Both the position numbers and the translations under genes were made by a program. Positions 8,722 through 17,527 of a stretch of DNA of 64,000 nucleotides are shown here, piece after piece. The notes below the pieces were generated by a model, which did not search any database, was not told the origin of the DNA, and was given only the letters and a program-made list of their open reading frames with translations. How positions within the stretch are numbered: the stretch's first letter is position 1; every line of letters starts with the position of its first letter. This DNA is from Mariprofundus sp. NF (lineage in GTDB: Bacteria; Pseudomonadota; Zetaproteobacteria; Mariprofundales; Mariprofundaceae): positions 434,001 to 498,000 of the forward strand of contig NZ_VWNC01000001.1 of assembly GCF_013387455.1 (NCBI RefSeq), read 5' to 3'.

Positions 8722-9785
8722 TGAATCCAGCATTTTGGAAGGGTCGTCGGGTTTTTGTAACAGGTCATACTGGATTTAAAGGCAGTTGGCTCTGTCTGTG
8801 GCTAACTCAGCTTGGTGCAGAGGTTACCGGTTATGCACTGGAGCCAGTAACTGAACCGTCTCTTTTTGATGCAGCGAATGTCGCTTCCGGGATGAACTCT
8901 GTTATTGGGGATATTCGTGACCGCGAGAAGCTGACTCAGACTATGCTTGCAGCCAAACCAGAGGTAGTGATTCACATGGCTGCCCAGGCTTTGGTTAGAT
9001 ATTCATATCAGCACCCGGTTGAAACTTATGAAGTGAATGTGATGGGAACCGTCAACCTGCTGGAATCCATACGTAGTTGTGATTCAGTACGCAGTGTATT
9101 GGTTATTACCAGTGATAAATGTTATGAAAATAGAGAGCGCGATGTCGGTTATAAGGAAGATGAACCGATGGGTGGTTATGACCCTTACTCAAATAGCAAG
9201 GGCTGTACGGAACTTGTAGTGTCTGCTTACCGTCAGAGCTTTTTCTCCGCTGATCATTCTGTCGCTGTTGCCACGGCCAGAGCTGGTAACGTCATTGGTG
9301 GTGGTGACTGGTCGGCAGACCGACTATTGCCGGACATGGTGCGCTCTTTTCATGCAGGTGAAGCTGTGTCCATTCGCAATCCGGGTGCAGTACGTCCCTG
9401 GCAACATGTTCTTGAGGCTTTACATGGTTATTTACTGTTATTGGAGCACATGGACAGAGAGCCGCAAGACTTTGCTCAGGCGTGGAACTTCGGGCCTGAA
9501 GATGCTGACACTCAGGATGTCGCCTGGATTGTTGGGCATTTTGTGGAGCATTGGGGAAATGCATCATGGCATGTCGAGCCCGATGTTGAAAATATGCACG
9601 AGGCTCATACCCTGCGGCTTGATTGCAGCAAGGCCAGAAATGAGTTGAACTGGCGCCCAGCTATTGATCTTGAGCTTGCACTGAAATGGATCGCCGAATG
9701 GTATCGTTGCTATTATGATAGGGATGATGTGGCACTGTTGTCACAGAATCAGCTTGAAGAATTTCAGGGAATGGTGACAAGATGA
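8721..9785 (+). CDS. rfbG: CDP-glucose 4,6-dehydratase
   Basis: A 354-residue extended short-chain dehydrogenase. The NAD motif V-F-V-T-G-H-T-G-F-K-G is at residues 11-21, and the catalytic Y-x-x-x-K occurs as D-P-Y-S-N-S-K-G near residue 156. It converts CDP-glucose to CDP-4-dehydro-6-deoxy-glucose. The ATG at 8721 sits in TGATG with the rfbF stop; an upstream in-frame TTG at 8685 would add 12 residues inside rfbF and is rejected. No rfbH (3-dehydrase) follows, so the product is probably used for a branched or epimerised 6-deoxyhexose and not a 3,6-dideoxyhexose. Confidence 0.93.
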   Translation: MNPAFWKGRRVFVTGHTGFKGSWLCLWLTQLGAEVTGYALEPVTEPSLFDAANVASGMNSVIGDIRDREKLTQTMLAAKPEVVIHMAAQALVRYSYQHPVETYEVNVMGTVNLLESIRSCDSVRSVLVITSDKCYENRERDVGYKEDEPMGGYDPYSNSKGCTELVVSAYRQSFFSADHSVAVATARAGNVIGGGDWSADRLLPDMVRSFHAGEAVSIRNPGAVRPWQHVLEALHGYLLLLEHMDREPQDFAQAWNFGPEDADTQDVAWIVGHFVEHWGNASWHVEPDVENMHEAHTLRLDCSKARNELNWRPAIDLELALKWIAEWYRCYYDRDDVALLSQNQLEEFQGMVTR

Positions 9786-11017
9786 GTTTGAAATGTCGTT
9801 TTTGTAATGAGGAGCTTACGCAAAGCTTCTGTGATCTGGGCATGTCACCGTTATCCAATGCCAATGTCAGGCCTGAGAAGGCAAACCAGATGGAGCCATT
9901 TTACCCGCTGCATGCGTATGTTTGCAACTCCTGCTGGCTGGTGCAGTTGGACTCGTTTGAAGCTCCTGATCATATATTCGATGATCAGTACACCTATTTC
10001 TCATCCTATTCCGACAGCTGGCTTGCCCATGCGAAGAGCTATGTCAAAACGATGAGCGATCGCTGGAAGCTGGATTCAGCCAGTCATGTGGTTGAGATCG
10101 CCAGTAATGATGGTTATCTGCTGCAATACTTTGTTGAACAGGGCACGCCGGTGCTTGGAATTGAGCCGACAGCCAATACAGCTGCAGTAGCGAGAGAGAA
10201 AAATGTACCGACGCTGGAGAAGTTTTTTGGTGTTGAGACAGCAAACGCTCTGGCTGCAGAGGGTAAACATGCTGACCTGTTGCTTGGCAATAATGTGCTT
10301 GCTCATGTGCCGGATCTGAATGACTTTGTCGGTGGCATGAAGGTTCTACTCAAATCCGATGGTGTGATTACCATGGAGTTTCCGCACCTGTTGCAACAGA
10401 TTCGCAATAATCAGTTCGATACGATTTATCATGAACACTTCTCCTATCTCTCTTTTATTACGGTGGAGCAGATATTTGCTGCACATGGGCTAACCCTGTT
10501 TGATGTTGATGAGTTGCCAACCCATGGCGGTTCGCTGCGTATTTATGGTCGCCATGCAGCAGATCAATCCAAACCTGTTACACAGGCCGTCGTGGCTTTA
10601 AAAGCCAAAGAGATAGAAGCAGGGCTGAATGGAGCTGATGTTTACAGTGCTTTCGCTGAGCAGGTGCGCGAAACCAAGCGCGGCTTGCTGGAGTTCCTGA
10701 TCGAGGCCAAGCGAAGCGGTAAAATTATCGTTGGCTATGGCGCACCAGCCAAGGGTAATACCCTGTTGAATTATTGTGGTGTGCGCGTTGATTTTATCGA
10801 TTACACAGTGGATCGCAGCCCGCATAAACAGGGTACGCTTCTGCCGGGCACGCATATCCCTGTCTTGCATCCTGATCGCATTGCCGAGACAAAACCGGAT
10901 TATATTCTGATCCTGCCATGGAATCTGAAAGATGAACTGATCGGACAGCTTGCCTATGCACGGGAGTGGGGGGCGAAGTTTGTACTGCCGATTCCGCAGG
11001 TTGAGGTCATCGATTGA
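9782..11017 (+). CDS. Sugar C-methyltransferase (TylC3/NovU-type)
   Basis: A 411-residue SAM-dependent methyltransferase. It has an N-terminal zinc-binding domain (C-R-F-C at residues 4-7 and V-C-N-S-C near 43), a central class I SAM domain (V-V-E-I-A-S-N-D-G-Y-L-L), the conserved E-F-P-H and I-Y-H-E-H-F-S-Y-L motif containing the catalytic His/Glu region, and a C-terminal Rossmann-like domain (V-G-Y-G-A-P-A-K-G-N-T-L-L). This architecture belongs to enzymes that methylate C3 of 4-keto-6-deoxy sugars. It overlaps rfbG by ATGA. The inferred substrate is CDP-4-dehydro-6-deoxyhexose. Confidence 0.85.
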   Translation: MSLKCRFCNEELTQSFCDLGMSPLSNANVRPEKANQMEPFYPLHAYVCNSCWLVQLDSFEAPDHIFDDQYTYFSSYSDSWLAHAKSYVKTMSDRWKLDSASHVVEIASNDGYLLQYFVEQGTPVLGIEPTANTAAVAREKNVPTLEKFFGVETANALAAEGKHADLLLGNNVLAHVPDLNDFVGGMKVLLKSDGVITMEFPHLLQQIRNNQFDTIYHEHFSYLSFITVEQIFAAHGLTLFDVDELPTHGGSLRIYGRHAADQSKPVTQAVVALKAKEIEAGLNGADVYSAFAEQVRETKRGLLEFLIEAKRSGKIIVGYGAPAKGNTLLNYCGVRVDFIDYTVDRSPHKQGTLLPGTHIPVLHPDRIAETKPDYILILPWNLKDELIGQLAYAREWGAKFVLPIPQVEVID

Positions 11018-11544
11018 TTTTCCGCCAAACCAAACTGGCAGGTGCTTACCTCATCGATGTTGAGGCGATGAATGACGAGCGTGGTTTTTTTGCCCGCAGT
11101 TGGTGCAGGGATGAATTTGAAGAACATGGATTGAACAGCAATCTGGTGCAGTGCAATATCTCCTATAATAGCAGCAAGGGGACGCTGAGAGGCATGCATT
11201 TTCAGTTGCCGCCCCATGAAGAGGCCAAGCTGGTGCGTTGCATCCGTGGTGCGATTTACGATGTGATTGTTGATTTGCGTCCAGCCTCTCCCACCTATTG
11301 CCAATGGCAGGGTGTCGAATTGAACGAAAGCAATAGAAGTGCGCTGTATATTCCTGAAGGTTTCGCGCATGGATTTCTCACGCTTACTGATGATGCAGAA
11401 GTGTTCTATCAGATGTCGTCCGTGTTTGTGCCCGGTAGCGCAGCGGGTATTCGCTGGGATGATCCGACTTTTGCTATCCACTGGCCGGAGCAGCCGCAGT
11501 GTTTGTCGGACAAGGATCAGACTTATCCGGATTTTGTGAAATGA
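11014..11544 (+). CDS. rfbC: RmlC-like dTDP/CDP-4-dehydro-6-deoxyhexose 3,5-epimerase
   Basis: A 176-residue cupin of the RmlC family. The F-F-A-R-S-W-C, G-T-L-R-G-M-H-F-Q and L-Y-I-P-E-G-F-A-H-G-F-L-T-L motifs include the catalytic His. It starts at TTG 11014, overlapping the previous stop as TTGA; no ATG occurs before the first conserved strand, so the rare start is likely real. In this context it should epimerise a CDP-linked, possibly C-methylated 4-keto sugar, since no rmlA or rmlB gene is present. A 5-epimerase or single-position activity is possible. Confidence 0.85.
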   Translation: MIFRQTKLAGAYLIDVEAMNDERGFFARSWCRDEFEEHGLNSNLVQCNISYNSSKGTLRGMHFQLPPHEEAKLVRCIRGAIYDVIVDLRPASPTYCQWQGVELNESNRSALYIPEGFAHGFLTLTDDAEVFYQMSSVFVPGSAAGIRWDDPTFAIHWPEQPQCLSDKDQTYPDFVK

Positions 11545-12461
11545 AGCGGGTCCTTGTAACCGGTGCGGATGGATTTATCGGTCGTTATATATTGCCGTTG
11601 CTTGTTAAAGCTGGGTATGAAGTGCATGCGTTGTGCTGGTTAAGTGAAGCCCGGGGTGTTGAGGGGGTGATCTGGCACAAAGTCAATTTGATGGATTACC
11701 CGGCTGTGGATGCTCTGTTACATGAGTTACAAGTCACACACCTGCTGCATCTGGCCTGGTATACCGTGCATGGCAAGTTCTGGAACGCTGCTGAAAATTT
11801 ACATTGGGTCGGGTGCAGCCTGAATCTCCTGAAATCGTTTGTTGAGCATGGGGGTAAGCGTGTGCTTATGGCCGGTAGTTGTGCAGAATACGACTGGAGC
11901 AAAGGGCACTGCATCGAACAGGAAACATCATGTAATCCGGCGACACTGTATGGAACTGGCAAACATGCTTTGCATCAGGTTGCCCGGAGTTATTGCGTAC
12001 AACATCAGGTCAGTTTCTCCTGGGGGCGTATTTTCTTTCTCTATGGGCCCGGCGAAGTGGGCGGCCGCTTTGTTCCTGCTGTTATCAACGGTCTTTTGCG
12101 GCAGGAAACAGTACCTTGTTCAGATGGCAGGCAACTGCGTGACTTTATGTATGTGCAAGATGTGGCTTCTGCTTTTGCCGCATTGCTTGAAAGTGATCTG
12201 ACTGGTGCTGTGAATATTGCATCCGGCGTATCATGCACGCTGAGAGGGATTGGTGAAGAAATCATGCAGCAGATAGAAGGTCGTGGACGGATTGAATTTG
12301 GTGCCCTGCCAAATCGTGAGGATGACCCTGCAGTATTGACGGCCGATGTGAGCCGTTTGTGTGACGAATTAAACTGGCAGCCAGCGTTTTCACTGGAGCA
12401 GGGATTGTCTGAAACGATTGGGTGGTGGAAACAGAATCAGGGTGATTACAATGCCAGTTAA
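11541..12461 (+). CDS. NAD-dependent epimerase/dehydratase, probable 4-ketoreductase of a branched 6-deoxyhexose
   Basis: A 306-residue extended SDR. The NAD motif V-L-V-T-G-A-D-G-F-I-G lies at residues 4-14; the catalytic Ser region is L-M-A-G-S-C-A-E-Y, and Y-x-x-x-K appears as L-Y-G-T-G-K. The ATG at 11541 overlaps the RmlC-like stop (ATGA); an in-frame ATG at 11499 would extend deep into that gene. As the last SDR after dehydratase, C-methyltransferase and epimerase, it most likely reduces the C4 keto group and finishes the sugar nucleotide. Confidence 0.78.
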   Translation: MKRVLVTGADGFIGRYILPLLVKAGYEVHALCWLSEARGVEGVIWHKVNLMDYPAVDALLHELQVTHLLHLAWYTVHGKFWNAAENLHWVGCSLNLLKSFVEHGGKRVLMAGSCAEYDWSKGHCIEQETSCNPATLYGTGKHALHQVARSYCVQHQVSFSWGRIFFLYGPGEVGGRFVPAVINGLLRQETVPCSDGRQLRDFMYVQDVASAFAALLESDLTGAVNIASGVSCTLRGIGEEIMQQIEGRGRIEFGALPNREDDPAVLTADVSRLCDELNWQPAFSLEQGLSETIGWWKQNQGDYNAS

Positions 12462-13602
12462 AGCTTGCCCTTTGTGTAACTCGCAGCAGCTATCGAAGTT
12501 CCTGCATCGCCCGGCTGTGCCTGTACACCAGAATCTGCTGATGAGAAGCTACCAACAGGCTCAGGATATTGTGCGTGGTGATCTTGAGATGACAGTTTGT
12601 GCCGATTGTGGCTTTGTCTTCAATGCGGCATTTGATCCAGGTTTGCTCAATTATGGCGACAGCTATGATAATAATCAGGGTTGTTCATCCAGTTTTCAGA
12701 GTCATCTCAATGCCCTTATCTCACTGCTGATCGATAAGAAGGGTGTCAGGGGCAAACAGGTGGTTGAGGTTGGCTGTGGGCAGGGCCAATTTTTGCAGCG
12801 ACTTGTGCAAGAGGGTGGCAATAGCGGTGTAGGTTTTGATCCGAGTTATGCAGGTCCACCGTCACTGCTCGATGGCCGCATGTCTTTTGAATCCCGCTAT
12901 TATGATGAGAGTTGCACATCAGTGCCTGCCGACGTGGTGATTTGCCGGCATGTGATTGAACATGTTCCTGATCCGGTAATGTTGCTTAAATCGGTGCGGG
13001 CTGCAATTGGCGAGCGCACCAGTGCAAAGGTCTATTTTGAAACACCGTGCGTGGAGTGGATTTTACGTAACGGTGTCATCTGGGATTTCTTTTATGAGCA
13101 CTGTTCGCTGTTTACTGCCGCATCACTTTCCAGTGCATTTCAGATGGGCGGATTCAGGGTTGATGAAGTCAGACATGTATTTGGCGGTCAGTACCTGTGG
13201 ATTGAAGCAAGTCCGGTTGCCTCTGATGTGAAACTTAATGGTGGCGAAACCTATGCGTTGGCAACTGGCTATGCAGAGCACGAATTGACGCTTCTGCAGG
13301 ACTGGAAGCAAAGGGTGCTGGCCCTTGCAACTGATGGCCGGGTTGCGCTGTGGGGGGCTGGTGCAAAAGGTGTTACATTTGCTAACCTGATTGATCCCGA
13401 TTGTGAGCTGATCGACTGCCTGGTCGATCTGAACCCAAACAAGCAGGGTAAATATGTGGCGGGAAGTGGCCATGCTATTGTTGATCCACTTCAGCTTAAA
13501 GAACGCGGTGTGAGCGATGTGGTTCTGATGAATCCGAACTACCGTGATGAGAACAGGGAAATATTAAAACAGGCTGGAATGAGCCTGAATATGATAGAGT
13601 AG
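12451..13602 (+). CDS. Class I SAM methyltransferase with zinc-binding N-terminus
   Basis: A 383-residue protein with the same three-part plan as the C-methyltransferase at 9782. The N-terminal cysteines occur as C-P-L-C at residues 5-8 and C-A-D-C-G later; the SAM motif is V-V-E-V-G-C-G-Q-G-Q-F; the C-terminal Rossmann-like domain holds A-L-W-G-A-G-A-K-G-V-T-F. The middle has Y-F-E-T-P-C and F-Y-E-H-C-S-L-F, resembling the H-E-H-F catalytic strip. The ATG at 12451 overlaps the SDR by 11 bases. It may methylate another position of the sugar or another residue; the target is unknown. Confidence 0.72.
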   Translation: MPVKACPLCNSQQLSKFLHRPAVPVHQNLLMRSYQQAQDIVRGDLEMTVCADCGFVFNAAFDPGLLNYGDSYDNNQGCSSSFQSHLNALISLLIDKKGVRGKQVVEVGCGQGQFLQRLVQEGGNSGVGFDPSYAGPPSLLDGRMSFESRYYDESCTSVPADVVICRHVIEHVPDPVMLLKSVRAAIGERTSAKVYFETPCVEWILRNGVIWDFFYEHCSLFTAASLSSAFQMGGFRVDEVRHVFGGQYLWIEASPVASDVKLNGGETYALATGYAEHELTLLQDWKQRVLALATDGRVALWGAGAKGVTFANLIDPDCELIDCLVDLNPNKQGKYVAGSGHAIVDPLQLKERGVSDVVLMNPNYRDENREILKQAGMSLNMIE

Positions 13603-13608
13603 GTCGCT

Positions 13609-14373
13609 ATGAAATTAACTATTGATACCGATAACAAGACACTGATCCGCGAGGAGAATGGTGAATCGTTGGAGTTGCCGCTGTACAGCAAGAAGGCATT
13701 TGAAGAGATCAGTCGCCAGTGGGTACGCGTGGGCTGGAATGAGAAATACCAGTACAGTTTCAGCTGGATGGGACGACCGATCATTCAGTTGCCCGAAGAT
13801 ATGATCCGCACTCAGGAAGCCATCTGGCAGGTAAAACCGGATGTGATTATCGAAACCGGAATCGCTCATGGCGGCTCACTTATTTACAATGCCAGCCTGT
13901 GCAAGGCGATGGGTAAGGGGCGTGTGATTGGTGTGGATATTGAGATTCGCCCACACAACCGTGAAGCAGTTGAGGCGCATCCGATGTCTGAACTGATTAC
14001 CATGATCGAAGGCAGTTCTACTGCTCCTGAGATTGTGGCGCAGGTCAAAGCTCTGGTTCAACCGGGAGAGGTTGTACTGATCATTCTGGACTCCAATCAC
14101 ACCAAGCAGCACGTAGCTGATGAACTTGAGGCATATCACGATCTGGTGACACCCGGTTCCTACATCGTGGCAACTGATGGCATTATGTATGATCTGGCTG
14201 ATGTGCCGCGTGGCGAAGTCGACTGGGACTGGAATCACCCGACAGATGCTGCAAAGGAATTTGCTGAAGCTCATCCTGACTTTGTCGTTGAGCAGCCTGT
14301 GTGGCCATTCAATGAAAGCGATTTGACTGAAAACATCACGCACTGGCCTGGAGCATGGTTGAAGAAAAAATAA
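13609..14373 (+). CDS. Cephalosporin hydroxylase (CmcI)-family protein, probable sugar O-methyltransferase
   Basis: A 254-residue member of the CmcI/rhamnosyl O-methyltransferase family. The signature is W-M-G-R-P-I-I-Q-L-P-E-D then V-I-I-E-T-G-I-A-H-G-G-S (SAM-binding loop, residues about 85-96), V-I-G-V-D-I-E-I-R-P-H-N, and L-D-S-N-H-T-K-Q-H-V. Family members in polysaccharide loci are SAM-dependent O-methyltransferases; the hydroxylase name is historical. It lies 6 bases after the previous methyltransferase, so it probably completes decoration of the same sugar. The gene is full length. Confidence 0.8.
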   Translation: MKLTIDTDNKTLIREENGESLELPLYSKKAFEEISRQWVRVGWNEKYQYSFSWMGRPIIQLPEDMIRTQEAIWQVKPDVIIETGIAHGGSLIYNASLCKAMGKGRVIGVDIEIRPHNREAVEAHPMSELITMIEGSSTAPEIVAQVKALVQPGEVVLIILDSNHTKQHVADELEAYHDLVTPGSYIVATDGIMYDLADVPRGEVDWDWNHPTDAAKEFAEAHPDFVVEQPVWPFNESDLTENITHWPGAWLKKK

Positions 14374-14636
14374 CCACCCAATTTATGGAAGTGTATATCA
14401 GACAGGTTGCCAAATTTGATGTGCTAGACAGGGAGTGCTCGCGCTTAGGCGAGAGGCCGCTGACAGCAAAGAGGTGGTGACCCATCAATCGCGTTAGTGT
14501 GCATATGCTCATAGGTATTCCGATCGTTATCGAGGGTTGCCCGGTATCTGAGCAAAAAGAGTTCGCATAAGCTATTGTCAGAGTATCGGTGTTTGCGAAA
14601 ACGGTGCTGGGGGCAGCATATGTGGGGTAATCAATA

Positions 14637-15485
14637 GTGAATAAATTAGTAACTGCTCCTAAAGTTAGTATTGGAATGCCAGTATTTAATGGTGAACAAC
14701 TGGTAAGAACTGCGCTGGACTCGTTGCTAGCGCAATCGTTTGGCGACTTTGAATTAATCATCTCCGACAATGCATCTACGGATGGGACAGAGCAGGTTTG
14801 TCGAGAATATGCTGGTCGGGATGAACGGATCAGATACGTGCGGCAAACAACAAATATCGGGGCATCGGCTAATTTCAAAGTTGTGCTGGATGAGGCGCAT
14901 GGTGAATATTTCATGTGGGCTGCTTGTGATGATACGCGATCACCGGACTTTATAGACTTAAATGCCAAATTTCTGTCTGAAAATCCGGAATATGTTGCTT
15001 CGACATGCCCGAACGGATTTGATGATCGTCCACTGGGCCAGCAAAAACTTATAAACTTTGCCTTGGATGGTGAAAAGTTTGATCGATTTGTCCAGTTCTT
15101 TGAACATTGCTGGCTTTCGCATGGAATATTTTATTCCCTGATACGGACCGATGTGTTGCGAGGTTGCAATATGATTGGCCAATCATTTATTGCTGCAGAT
15201 TGGGCGATAGATTTGTATCTTGCCAGCAAGGGGAAAGTGAATCGGACAAAGAATGGGTACGAGATATTTGGAGTCAAAGGAATTAGTAGGGGCTCAGCTG
15301 CTTATAGCGAATTCAGAAACCATGTGATTGAGGTGCTATTACCTTTTTTCAGGCTGACAAAATACGTTGTCAATTTAACCGATGACCTGAGCTTTAAGCA
15401 AAGAAGCAGGATTTTATTGATTCTGATGAAGTTGAACTTATCTGTGGCATTTGTTCAGCTTCGGCGTACATTTTTTAAATCATGA
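14637..15485 (+). CDS. Glycosyltransferase family 2
   Basis: A 282-residue GT-A enzyme. The start V-S-I-G-M-P-V-F-N-G-E, then I-I-S-D-N-A-S-T-D-G-T and the metal-binding C-D-D motif near residue 100 are typical of GT2. The C-terminal part is long and basic. GTG 14637 is the first start before the conserved strand. The 263 bases upstream have no convincing gene, so this may be where a new transcriptional or acquired unit begins. Donor and acceptor are unknown; it probably adds a sugar to the lipid-linked repeat unit at the inner membrane. Confidence 0.85.
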   Translation: MNKLVTAPKVSIGMPVFNGEQLVRTALDSLLAQSFGDFELIISDNASTDGTEQVCREYAGRDERIRYVRQTTNIGASANFKVVLDEAHGEYFMWAACDDTRSPDFIDLNAKFLSENPEYVASTCPNGFDDRPLGQQKLINFALDGEKFDRFVQFFEHCWLSHGIFYSLIRTDVLRGCNMIGQSFIAADWAIDLYLASKGKVNRTKNGYEIFGVKGISRGSAAYSEFRNHVIEVLLPFFRLTKYVVNLTDDLSFKQRSRILLILMKLNLSVAFVQLRRTFFKS

Positions 15486-15527
15486 ATGGGAAAGGACACA
15501 CTTGATTGAATCGGGAACTGTATATTG

Positions 15528-16415
15528 ATGAAGAAATACATAAATAAAATAAAATCGACTGTTAAAATGATCAACGATTTTGATCAGCGTCTTGGATTCA
15601 TTCAGGAGGCCCTGGGAAGAATCGAAGCCAGACAGGATTGCAGTAATGAATCTCTTCGTATTGAAGATCATGAATTCAGGGTTTACTCGCAGTGGGGTGA
15701 AGATGGAATCATCCAACATCTAATCCGCCATGTGCCAATTGAAAATAAGACATTTGTCGAATTCGGTGCGTCGAATTATCTCGAGTCCAATACCCGTTTT
15801 CTGTTGATTAATAATAACTGGTCGGGTTTGGTCATGGATGGTGATCCGGAGAATATCGCATGTATCAAATCCGATCCGATTTACTGGCGTTACAATTTAA
15901 AAGCAGAGTGCTCTTTTATCACCAAAGAGAATATCAACGATCTTCTGAAAAGTAATGGCATGTCCGGTGATATCGGGTTGCTCTCCATTGATGTGGATGG
16001 CAATGATTATTGGGTTTGGAAAGCAATCGAGGGAGTCTCGCCGAGGATAGTTGTGCTTGAGTATAACTCGAGATTTGGCGCTGACAGAGCCGTGACTGTT
16101 CCTTATGATGCAAACTTTGTTCGTCATCAGGCGCACCATTCATTGCTTTATTTCGGGGCATCTCTGAAAGCGCTGGTGAATCTGGGCAAGCAAAAAGGTT
16201 ACTCCTTTGTCGGATGCAACAGCAACGGTGTGAATGCATTTTTTGTCCGATCGGATCTGCTTGCTGATCCATTGCAGGAGTTGTCTGTGGATGTCGGTTT
16301 CGTGGCCGGGAAATTTCGAGAAGCAAGAGATGCCGATGGAAAGCTGCTGTTTTTGAGTGCCGAAGATGAGAGGACAATCCTCGAATCACTACCATTGATT
16401 GAGCTTGACGATTGA
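15528..16415 (+). CDS. FkbM-like putative SAM-dependent methyltransferase
   Basis: A 295-residue protein with an N-terminal helical stretch (about residues 1-45), then Y-S-Q-W-G-E-D-G-I-I-Q and F-V-E-F-G-A-S-N-Y-L-E-S-N (a SAM-binding-like loop), W-S-G-L-V-M-D-G-D-P and L-S-I-D-V-D-G-N-D-Y-W. The last two resemble the FkbM methyltransferase pattern in which an aspartate follows beta strands of a class I fold. ATG 15528 is preferred over the TTG three bases earlier. It may O-methylate a terminal sugar. The family assignment is tentative. Confidence 0.55.
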   Translation: MKKYINKIKSTVKMINDFDQRLGFIQEALGRIEARQDCSNESLRIEDHEFRVYSQWGEDGIIQHLIRHVPIENKTFVEFGASNYLESNTRFLLINNNWSGLVMDGDPENIACIKSDPIYWRYNLKAECSFITKENINDLLKSNGMSGDIGLLSIDVDGNDYWVWKAIEGVSPRIVVLEYNSRFGADRAVTVPYDANFVRHQAHHSLLYFGASLKALVNLGKQKGYSFVGCNSNGVNAFFVRSDLLADPLQELSVDVGFVAGKFREARDADGKLLFLSAEDERTILESLPLIELDD

Positions 16416-17527
16416 GTGTGAATAGTAATTTGAAAGTAGTATTCGATGATCAGGTTTTCTGCTGGCAGGCGTTTGGTGGTATCTCCAGGTATTTCTATGA
16501 GCTGACTAGACGAATAGGGAATGATCCGGATTTTTCGGCTTCAGTTGTAGCTCCGATGCATGTTAACAGCTATCTGTCAGAGGGTGATGTGGATGTTAAA
16601 GGTATACGCATACCCAAATTCAAGCATAGTGGCCGAATAATCAGCGCCCTTAATAGTATAGTCGAGCCTATGATGATCAGGGCTGAGAAGCCGGATGTGC
16701 TGCATGAAACCCATTATTACCGTCGGCGCTCTCTTGCCCCTTCCGGTTGCCCAACGGTGTTGACAGTTTTTGACATGATTCACGAAAAGTTCCCGGAACA
16801 CTTTCTCGCACGTGATCGCACTTCTGAAACGAAGCGGGAAGCTGTTGAGCGGGCGGATCGAATAATCTGTATTTCTGCTAGCACACAGCGTGATTTGATA
16901 GACCTGTTTAACGTTCCGTTAGAAAAAACAGTCGTTGTGCACCTCGGGTTTTCGTTGACAAACAGTGGTGAAATACTCTCGAGCCAGGGCGAACAACATC
17001 CTTTTATACTGTATGTAGGGCCACGTGGCGGATACAAGAATTTTGATACATTGCTACAGGCCTTCGCTGCATCATCAGAGTTGAAAAATAATTTTTCTGT
17101 CGTTGCTTTTGGTGGTGGTGGTTTTTCTTCGGAAGAAGTTGATCGTATTCGTGCCTTGGGTTTGACTGACTCTATACGGCAGCTCTCAGGGGATGATGCA
17201 TTGTTATCCGGATTGTACAGGAAAGCTGAAGCATTTGTTTATCCGTCACTTTATGAAGGATTCGGCATCCCACCTTTGGAAGCTATGAGTTTCGATTGTC
17301 CCGTGATTTGCAGTAACACAAGTTCAATCCCTGAAGTAGTGGGCGATGCAGCCAGGTTGTTCGATCCGGATGATGTCGATGAATTGCGCACAAGTATCGA
17401 GGAGGTAGTCTCATCGAGTGAATTAAGTGATGAATTGATTCAACGCGGGCGAGAACGTATTCGCTGTTTTTCATGGGACCGAACTGCGAGTGAATCAATG
17501 GATGTTTACCGGGAGTTGTTGCAATGA
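16412..17527 (+). CDS. Glycosyltransferase family 1/4 (mannosyltransferase-like)
   Basis: A 371-residue GT-B glycosyltransferase. The N-terminus has F-G-G-I-S-R-Y-F-Y-E-L, as in mannosyltransferases of O-antigen loci, with H-E-T-H-Y-Y in the acceptor domain. The C-terminal donor domain shows F-I-L-Y-V-G-P-R-G-G-Y-K-N and the E-x7-E motif as S-L-Y-E-G-F-G-I-P-P-L-E-A-M. The start is TTG 16412 overlapping the previous stop (TTGA), or GTG 16418. Directly followed by gmd with ATGA overlap, it could use GDP-sugars. Confidence 0.87.
   Translation: MSVNSNLKVVFDDQVFCWQAFGGISRYFYELTRRIGNDPDFSASVVAPMHVNSYLSEGDVDVKGIRIPKFKHSGRIISALNSIVEPMMIRAEKPDVLHETHYYRRRSLAPSGCPTVLTVFDMIHEKFPEHFLARDRTSETKREAVERADRIICISASTQRDLIDLFNVPLEKTVVVHLGFSLTNSGEILSSQGEQHPFILYVGPRGGYKNFDTLLQAFAASSELKNNFSVVAFGGGGFSSEEVDRIRALGLTDSIRQLSGDDALLSGLYRKAEAFVYPSLYEGFGIPPLEAMSFDCPVICSNTSSIPEVVGDAARLFDPDDVDELRTSIEEVVSSSELSDELIQRGRERIRCFSWDRTASESMDVYRELLQ

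Noticed and set aside
14336-14968. 210-residue minus-strand frame over the 14374-14636 gap and the GT2 gene
   Set aside because: Half of it is antisense of a clear GT2 glycosyltransferase and it shows no family motif.
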